Below, in pieces: positions 15,307-19,625 of a DNA stretch of 19,625 nt. The position numbers and the translations under genes were made by a program. This DNA is from JBASEY01 sp049652745 (GTDB taxonomy: Bacteria > CSSED10-310). The stretch lies in assembly GCA_049652745.1 (NCBI GenBank), contig JBASEY010000043.1, positions 1-19,625 on the forward strand, read 5' to 3'. The notes beneath the pieces were generated by a model. That model saw nothing but the letters and a program-made list of their open reading frames with translations, was not told the DNA's origin and did not search any database. The stretch's first letter is position 1. Each line of letters opens with the position of its first letter.

Positions 15307-15712
15307 TTATTTTATTCAAGATGCATATTGATTCGATTGATGGGGGCTAAAGCTCCCAACTCAATGATCTTTCCGATGACATGGCAATCAAGATAGACAT
15401 TCAATACTATTCGGACGCACGTGATGCGCTGTTGAAAGCGATACAAGAATAAAACCAACGCGATCCTTTATCTGCGTTATCTATTTCTCTTCCATGCAAA
15501 CTTGCTCTAATCGAAATCTGATCTTTATCACAGAATACCCCTAGAACGCGCCAGAATGCCCCAGAAACGCTTTTTGCTTTTCTTGCAAGGGTTATTTAAT
15601 TTACCCACCCCCTAACAAGGTCTTATTCTTGTTTTTCTGCTATCAGGACAGTGATGATCTGACCTGGATAGCCAGCCATTAGAATTTACCTGGAAGATAT
15701 TGGGATCAAAAC
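15307..15712. other. Gene-poor stretch behind the operon promoter
   Basis: It holds a short inverted repeat GGGGGCT/AGCTCCC at 15342-15357 and a possible nucleotidyltransferase tail at 15360-15452. Nothing supported was found from 15453 to 15712. The sequence looks like decayed insertion debris. Confidence 0.35.
15360..15452 (+). pseudogene. Possible 3' remnant of a nucleotidyltransferase-like gene
   Basis: The plus strand reads LNDLSDDMAIKIDIQYYSDA, then RDALLKAIQE and a TAA. The hydrophobic KIDI strand followed by an amphipathic helix and stop resembles the C-terminus of small MNT-type nucleotidyltransferases, common in toxin-antitoxin pairs. An in-frame stop lies shortly upstream, so no complete domain exists. 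The resemblance is short and could be chance. Confidence 0.25.
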
Positions 15713-15769
15713 TGATACGTGCTCGTTTTGTATGGAACAGTCATTTCAACAATCGGTAATCTGATCTTG
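15713..15769. repeat. Right copy of the diverged repeat; second HNH-tail remnant
   Basis: These 57 bases match 2507-2561 in the same orientation with about 14 differences or gaps by eye. The minus strand encodes a frame-broken CSIQNEHVS, matching CSIHREHVS of the left remnant. Just upstream on that strand (about 15760-15790) VDRNGCKIRLPIVE can be read, a plausible decayed HNH centre. Neither copy is functional. Confidence 0.5.
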
Positions 15770-15831
15770 CAACCATTTCTATCTACCCCAACTGAGAATC
15801 AGTGTATGATCGGCAGGCTGATAAAAATTTA

Positions 15832-16005
15832 TTAACAAATAAGATTTTCTCCGTCTCCGTGAAATAGTACTCCGATCTGGGACAGGTTATGTTTGATTCG
15901 GGAAGGTAATAGTTCAATGCAGATTTGTTGGTTGTGCGGTGAGTGGATGGGTTTTGATTTGTGGATACCATAATGCAATGTCTTTTGTCTCGTGTATGTT
16001 TTCAT
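15832..16005 (-). CDS. 57-aa basic protein with a strong ribosome site
   Basis: The ATG at 16005 follows AGGAGGTG with a 4-base spacer. The product starts MKTYTRQKTLHYGIHKSKPI and ends HGDGENLIC. It is basic and His-rich, with no membrane segment and no recognised family. The start overlaps the stop of an upstream open frame (ATGA), so it was probably second in a small operon. The surrounding DNA is degraded, so the gene itself may be a truncated relic. A competing frame of similar length overlaps it (15783-15971) but has no ribosome site. Confidence 0.4.
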   Translation of the reverse strand: MKTYTRQKTLHYGIHKSKPIHSPHNQQICIELLPSRIKHNLSQIGVLFHGDGENLIC

Positions 16006-16220
16006 ATAACACCTCCTAAGTTGTGAGTTAGTTTCTTTGCAATGTAGTTAATGAGCGATAATCCTGGCGAGAATAACCAGTGATTGATGAAGGCCATCCT
16101 CAGCTGCTCCTTCATTGGCTTTGGGTTTGAATACGGCAAGTTGATCAATACGAAATTCTTTGGATCACGCCTGAAAAGTTGGTAGAAATTGATCTGTGCA
16201 CGAAAGAGATTGTTAACCGA
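16002..16220 (-). pseudogene. Truncated open frame coupled to the 57-aa gene
   Basis: A 72-codon frame runs from a stop at 16221-16223 to a TGA that overlaps the next ATG. It reads NNLFRAQINFYQLFRRDPKN, then FVLINLPYSNPKPMKEQLRM, with further hydrophobic helix-like sequence (INHWLFSPGLSLINYIAKKL). No proper start codon is near its beginning, so it looks like the 3' end of a lost gene. No family was recognised. Confidence 0.3.
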
Positions 16221-16223
16221 CTA

Positions 16224-16436
16224 TCGCATAGTGATATGGCCAGTTGTTGGGATTGATAGAATAAATTACTTTATTTTCGGCTGTTGAAACACATTTGGAA
16301 GTAGACCACTACATAGCCATGCATTCATTGAGTTTATTTGTGTATCGCCATCACTTTTATGACATTAAACAGCCCTCGTTAATATCTTATCCCATTATTG
16401 TAATTGGCTGTCCTCCTTTAGCCGACAATTTCTTTA
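16224..16436. other. Non-coding stretch downstream of the ankyrin gene
   Basis: Both strands are rich in stops. A GGAGG-like site on the minus strand near 16410-16415 is not followed by a usable start. No clear terminator for the ankyrin gene was found. Confidence 0.35.
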
Positions 16437-17300
16437 CTATTTAGCTCCATGTCGTTTTAGAAGATCAACAACGTCAAGATGCCTTTTTATTGTTGCCAAC
16501 GATAGAGCACTAGAGCCGTAGAAATTTTCCATATTCACCTTAGCGCCCGAATTTAACAAAAGCTTAACAACATCAAGATGACCATTCTCTGATGCAAACA
16601 TTAGGGGAGTAAAGCCATAGATATTTTGGGTATTCACCTGAGCATCCGCGTTTAGCAAAAGCTGAACAACGTCTTGATGACCCTCAGCCGATGCCAATAA
16701 TAGTGCATCTGATTTCATATTCATATCAACTCCTCTGTCTAACAGTAGCTTAACGATGTCAAGATGGCCATTAAGTGATGCAGACATCAGGGGAGTAAGC
16801 CCGCTCATTTTTATATTAACATCTGCGCCCTTTTCTATCAGTAGTTTAACAATGTCATGATGCCCCGCCGATGATGCGATCATTAAAGCAGTGATATCTA
16901 ATTTGCTTTGTATATCCATTTTGGCGCCCTTTTTTAACAAAAGCTTAACGATGTCAAGATCACCACTTTCCGATGCTAACATTAGGGCGGTTAGACCGCG
17001 GTCATTTTGTATATTCACATCAGTGCCCTTTTTTAACAAAAGCTTTACGACATCAAGATGCCCATTCTCTAATGCCTCCATTAGGGCAGTAGCGCCGTCA
17101 TCGCTATCTTGGATATTCACATCAGCATTATTAGATAATGCGGTTTTTACTTCTTTCAGCTTACCTTTCCTTGCAGCTATTAACAATCTTTCACTTGCTT
17201 TTACATTATATTTTGTTTCTCTACTAGGAGAACAAGACGTTACGGTAAAGGATACTATTAAGAGCAACACTGCTGTTTTGAAACCTCTTAATGGACACAT
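16437..17300 (-). CDS. Ankyrin-repeat lipoprotein
   Basis: This 287-aa protein opens with a signal peptide (MCPLRGFKTAVLLLIVSFTV) and a lipobox ending at Cys23 (VTSC). It should be lipid-anchored at the outer face of the inner membrane or in the outer membrane. About seven ankyrin repeats of 31-33 residues fill residues 38-287, with the usual G-ATALM-A---GHLDVVKLLL-KGADVN pattern. One repeat is shortened (MKSDALLLASAEGHQDVV lacks the first hairpin residues). Ankyrin repeats bind proteins; no enzyme domain is present, so the partner is unknown. AGGAGG lies about 8 bases before the ATG. A second ankyrin gene lies on the other side of the integrase and att site, so the pair are probably paralogues. 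Confidence 0.88.
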   Translation of the reverse strand: MCPLRGFKTAVLLLIVSFTVTSCSPSRETKYNVKASERLLIAARKGKLKEVKTALSNNADVNIQDSDDGATALMEALENGHLDVVKLLLKKGTDVNIQNDRGLTALMLASESGDLDIVKLLLKKGAKMDIQSKLDITALMIASSAGHHDIVKLLIEKGADVNIKMSGLTPLMSASLNGHLDIVKLLLDRGVDMNMKSDALLLASAEGHQDVVQLLLNADAQVNTQNIYGFTPLMFASENGHLDVVKLLLNSGAKVNMENFYGSSALSLATIKRHLDVVDLLKRHGAK

Positions 17301-17459
17301 GTTATATCCTCCTAATTATCTGGATCATCTTATATTTCCCCCAGTCTATGTCAACCACTTTGCCTTCTGCCGTCATTTGCGATGGATTTGCTTACATAGA
17401 ACTTGAACCCCGTAGCAAAGCTATAGTTATTGCAATACCCCAGAAGCACTTTCTGGATA

Positions 17460-18590
17460 TCAAGGTTTTTCCCTATTCTTTCTCTTCTTTCTCTTCTCCA
17501 AAGCATCCCTCATTTCTTCAATACCGAAAGGTGCGTAATGCCGAGCAGTCACCCGAGGATCGGTATGTCTCAGCAATCTCGAGGCTTGAAGCAACCCGGA
17601 TGTCTGTTCCACCTGTTTCCCGAAAGTTCGTCGCAAGTCGTGGATAGTAACGTCTTTTATATCCACAGCCTCCTGCAGGAATTTCCAGGGACGTTTGAGG
17701 TCTTTCCGTGGTTGATTTTCTATTTTACCAGGGATTATGAATACACTTTCTCTGGGTAATTCCCTCAGCAATTCCAGAACATTATCCAACAGCGGAATAG
17801 TCTGTGGCCTTCCGCTCTTGGTGCTTGGAATCCGCCATGATCCATTAACGAAATCAATATCTTGCCATTTTGCGTGAAGCACCTCGCTTAAACGAGCTCC
17901 GGTTTCAAGCAGAAGATAAAAGGCAGCTCTAACATGAATCTCCGGAAGTCTTTCAAGAGCTTCAATCAAACGATCATACTCGTCTTGTGTCAGTATTCTC
18001 GATCGTGGTGCAGGTTCAGGCATGGATCGGATCTTCATCGCCGGATTCGATGGAATCAAATCAAGCCGCCATGCAGATTGCAAACATGCCCGTACGGATG
18101 CAAGCCATCGATTCGCAGCAGTCGGATGCTTGCGCTTACTTTTGAACACATTTCGGATATCTTCTGCATTGAGTTCCGTTAGCAGTTTATCACCGAATAC
18201 TTTTATGGCCTCACCAAGATAACGTCTGTCTTCCCTCGGGTGTTTCTTCTGCTGGACAACATCTTCCATGTAACGCTCAACCCATTCACAGAAGGTAAGC
18301 TCATTACCTGTATCACTCGACGATGCAGAAGGATCTTCACCAGCCTGAACCTGCCCGATCACTTGCTTCGCTTTTTGTCTGGCTTTGTCGACTGTCATTA
18401 TCCCATAAGTCCCAATCGTAATCTGTTTTCTTCGTCCTGATATTGTGCACATAACGAAGAATGTTTTCCTACCGGATGGGAAGATTTGAATACCAAATGC
18501 CCGCAACTCGGTATCGTAATGTTTTTCGCCGGATCGTTTCTCAGTCGATAACCGATCGATGGTTCTTTTTGTCAGTTTCATAACAGCCAT
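17460..18590 (-). CDS. int: P4-type tyrosine integrase
   Basis: This 376-aa protein has the DUF4102 N-terminal arm-binding domain (1-90), a SAM-like core-binding domain (about 95-185) and the tyrosine recombinase catalytic domain. Catalytic residues are visible: R233 (TGARLSE), K258 (STKSG), H317 and R320 (HDLRR), H342 (LLRHTD) and the nucleophile Y352 (ARHYAPF). It cuts and rejoins att DNA to insert or excise a genomic island. The ATG at 18590 has AAGGGGAG 6 bases upstream; a TTG at 18608 gives a longer frame but lacks a ribosome site. The att region, with TTRGTCGC repeats and a tRNA-Thr fragment, begins a few bases upstream of its start, as expected for this family. It appears intact. Confidence 0.93.
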   Translation of the reverse strand: MAVMKLTKRTIDRLSTEKRSGEKHYDTELRAFGIQIFPSGRKTFFVMCTISGRRKQITIGTYGIMTVDKARQKAKQVIGQVQAGEDPSASSSDTGNELTFCEWVERYMEDVVQQKKHPREDRRYLGEAIKVFGDKLLTELNAEDIRNVFKSKRKHPTAANRWLASVRACLQSAWRLDLIPSNPAMKIRSMPEPAPRSRILTQDEYDRLIEALERLPEIHVRAAFYLLLETGARLSEVLHAKWQDIDFVNGSWRIPSTKSGRPQTIPLLDNVLELLRELPRESVFIIPGKIENQPRKDLKRPWKFLQEAVDIKDVTIHDLRRTFGKQVEQTSGLLQASRLLRHTDPRVTARHYAPFGIEEMRDALEKRKKRKNREKP

Positions 18591-18616
18591 GATCATCTCC
18601 CCTTTCAAAGCGTGTT

Positions 18617-18712
18617 ATGCGACTAAAGTCAGCAGGTTTGCACCGGAATCAGCGGGTCAGTTTTAGTCGCATCTTAGTCGCATACAGAGCCTTAGTCGCA
18701 TCTTAGTCGCGT
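18617..18712. repeat. Integrase arm-site candidates, integrase side
   Basis: TTAGTCGCAT occurs at 18663, 18674 and 18692, with TTAGTCGCGT at 18703 and an inverted copy ATGCGACTAA at 18617. The direct copies form two pairs, each with an 11-base step, the pairs repeating every 29 bases. Helically phased decamers between an integrase gene and its core site are typical arm-type binding sites. Confidence 0.65.
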
Positions 18713-18821
18713 ACAGTGACCCATAACAGATCGATAATGGATCAACGCTTCAAAGCTTTATTTTACAGGCTTTATCAACGATTGTCAACAACTGGGTGAT
18801 TAGCGGTCAACACCCAAAAAA

Positions 18822-18868
18822 ACTGATTCGTAATCAGCAGGTCAGGGGTTCGAGTCCCCTCATTGGCT
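18822..18868 (+). other. att core: 3' half of tRNA-Thr(CGT)
   Basis: The sequence runs from the anticodon arm (CTGA TTCGTAA TCAG, anticodon CGT) through a short variable loop to a T-arm (AGGGG TTCGAGT CCCCT) and the acceptor strand CATTGGC plus discriminator T. CCA is not encoded. The 33 bases upstream hold no D-arm or matching 5' acceptor, so this is a tRNA fragment and not a gene. Tyrosine integrases of this family insert into tRNA 3' ends and carry such a fragment in the phage or island att site. No second copy is in the window. Confidence 0.8.
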
Positions 18869-18917
18869 TCAATAAAATCAATAGGTTACGATAAATTGCT
18901 GGAATCATGTTTTTGTT

Positions 18918-18938
18918 TTGGTCGCGCCTTGGTCGCAT
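18918..18938. repeat. Integrase arm-site candidates, far side of the att core
   Basis: TTGGTCGC occurs at 18918 and 18929, an 11-base step identical to that of the TTAGTCGC pairs on the other side of the tRNA fragment. The A-to-G change at position 3 is shared by both copies. Confidence 0.5.
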
Positions 18939-18964
18939 TCTGATTTTACCCGGCCATTTCCTTA

Positions 18965-19499
18965 TCAGATAGCTCCATGTTGCCTTAGAAGATCGACGAT
19001 TTCGCTATGACCTTGTAATGACGCCCGCTCCAGGGCAGTTTTACCTTCATTATCTTTTATATTCAGATCGGCGCCTTTGTCCAATAAGAGCTTAACGACG
19101 TCAAGATGGCCATACTCTGATGCCTTCATTAGAGCAGTGCCACTGTAGTAATTTACTATATTCACATCAGCGCCGTTATCTATTAAAAGCTTAACGATTT
19201 CAAGATTGCCTTGTTCTGAAACCAACATTAGGACAGTAATACCGTCGTTATCTTTCATATTCACATCAGCGCCCTTGTCTAACAGCAACCTAACGACATC
19301 ACGATGACCATCCAATGATGCTATCATTAAGGCGGTATAACCATCGTTAGTTTTCATATTCACATCTGCTCCCTTGTCTAGCAGCAGCTTAACGACATCA
19401 CGATGACCATCCAATGATGCAGTCATTAAGGCGGTATAACCACTGTTACTTTTCATATTCACCTCAGCGCCATTGTCTAACAGCAGCTTAACGACATCA
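18965..19499 (-). pseudogene. Ankyrin-repeat gene cut at its 5' end by an insertion sequence
   Basis: The frame encodes five to six ankyrin repeats ending in DLLRQHGAI and a stop at 18965. Upstream, the repeat HDVVKLLLDNGAEVN is intact up to the motif base at 19499. It is then replaced by the insertion sequence end, giving an in-frame stop within one codon. No signal peptide or proper start remains; an internal ATG at 19462 could at most give a 165-aa fragment. Two adjacent repeats (about 19262-19360 and 19361-19459) are nearly the same at the DNA level with a 99-base period, a sign of recent tandem duplication. It is a paralogue of the ankyrin lipoprotein at 16437-17300. Confidence 0.75.
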
Positions 19500-19505
19500 T
19501 GTCAA

Positions 19506-19550
19506 TGGGCATTTAAAAATGTACCAAATCTGGGCATTTAAAAATGTACC
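19506..19550. repeat. Paired terminal repeats of the insertion sequence
   Basis: TGGGCATTTAAAAATGTACC occurs exactly at 19506-19525 and 19531-19550, a 25-base period. Each copy contains the partial palindrome CATTTAAAAATG. These are likely transposase binding sites. Confidence 0.8.
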
Positions 19551-19567
19551 ACTATTGAAGATTTTAT

Positions 19568-19621
19568 TTCCCTTTTTTAAAAAGGGAATCTGGGTGTCCA
19601 GAGGGGCGAAGCGCCCTCTGG
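19568..19621. terminator. Two inverted repeats inside the insertion sequence end
   Basis: TTCCCTTTTT/AAAAAGGGAA (19568-19588) is an A/T-rich palindrome. CCAGAGGG/CCCTCTGG (19598-19621) is a GC-rich hairpin around GCGAAGC. Together they could stop transcripts leaving or entering the element; neither is a textbook stem followed by a T-run. Confidence 0.35.
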
Positions 19622-19625
19622 TATT

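Larger units (their letters stand above)
19500..19625. mobile_element. End of an IS21-like insertion sequence, continuing past the window
   Basis: The element begins TGTCAATGGGC at the point where the ankyrin repeat sequence breaks off. It carries two 20-bp terminal direct repeats, each ending in TGTACC. IS21-family elements have TG-type ends and multiple such subterminal repeats, often with GGTACA...GCCCA. No transposase coding sequence is inside the window, so the family call rests on the ends alone. The target duplication cannot be checked because the other end is missing. Confidence 0.65.

Noticed and set aside
15342..15357. GGGGGCT/AGCTCCC inverted repeat as a terminator
   Set aside because: The loop is only two bases and there is no T-run on either side.
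15783..15971. 62-aa minus-strand frame overlapping the 57-aa gene
   Set aside because: No ribosome site, and its sequence is not protein-like; the 57-aa frame has AGGAGGTG and a coupled start.
16108..16125. Possible second att copy: CATTGGCTT shared with the tRNA-Thr 3' end
   Set aside because: Only about 11 bases match, with no T-arm, so it is most likely chance.
18617..18712. CRISPR array
   Set aside because: Units are about 10 bases with 11- and 29-base steps and no spacers; they fit integrase arm sites.
18790..18870. Complete tRNA-Thr gene
   Set aside because: No D-arm, no 5' acceptor strand pairing with CATTGGC, and position 27 does not pair; only the 3' half is present.

Overview
The window looks like an accessory region of a Gram-negative bacterial chromosome. 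One ankyrin protein carries a lipobox signal peptide, and the genes use strong AGGAGG-type ribosome sites. A membrane-anchored formylglycine-enzyme-fold protein, ankyrin paralogues, a P4-type integrase and a large defence operon together recall islands of Desulfobacterota or related proteobacteria, but no gene here fixes the taxon. Almost every gene is on the minus strand.

Layout. (1) Positions 1-946 hold the start of an unidentified gene, a sensor-less histidine kinase, and an attenuator-like leader made of a 6-codon peptide with a perfect Shine-Dalgarno and two hairpins. (2) Positions 1250-2307 hold a membrane-anchored FGE/SUMF1-fold protein. Its C-terminus has the codon pattern of a diversity-generating-retroelement (DGR) variable region, and a GC-rich hairpin with a 4-base loop lies just downstream; no reverse transcriptase or template repeat was found. 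(3) Positions 2754-15306 hold one tightly packed seven-gene operon: promoter, small HTH protein, 51-aa protein, DruA (DUF4338), 981-aa protein, 365-aa protein, DruE (about 1849-aa DEAH helicase with DUF1998), and a Cas4/RecB-like PD-(D/E)XK nuclease. Genes overlap by ATGA junctions or sit a few bases apart. This is a Druantia type I-like anti-phage system with an added nuclease and unfamiliar middle genes. (4) Decayed HNH-nuclease fragments, recognisable as a diverged repeat, lie on both sides of that operon. (5) Positions 15360-16220 are mostly debris: a possible nucleotidyltransferase tail, a 57-aa ORF and an open-frame remnant coupled to it. (6) Positions 16437-19625 hold an ankyrin lipoprotein, a tyrosine integrase and an att region. 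The att region is the 3' part of a tRNA-Thr(CGT), with arrays of TTRGTCGC repeats on both sides. Beyond it lies a second ankyrin gene cut by the end of an IS21-like insertion sequence that runs off the window.

How it fits together. The integrase and tRNA-derived att site explain how such an island could arrive, and att-arm repeats on both sides suggest two elements inserted in tandem. The defence operon most likely works as one unit: helicase DruE on DNA, DruA plus the two unknown proteins as partners, and the nuclease as a plausible effector or processing enzyme. All functional statements rest on motifs read by eye; no database search was possible.
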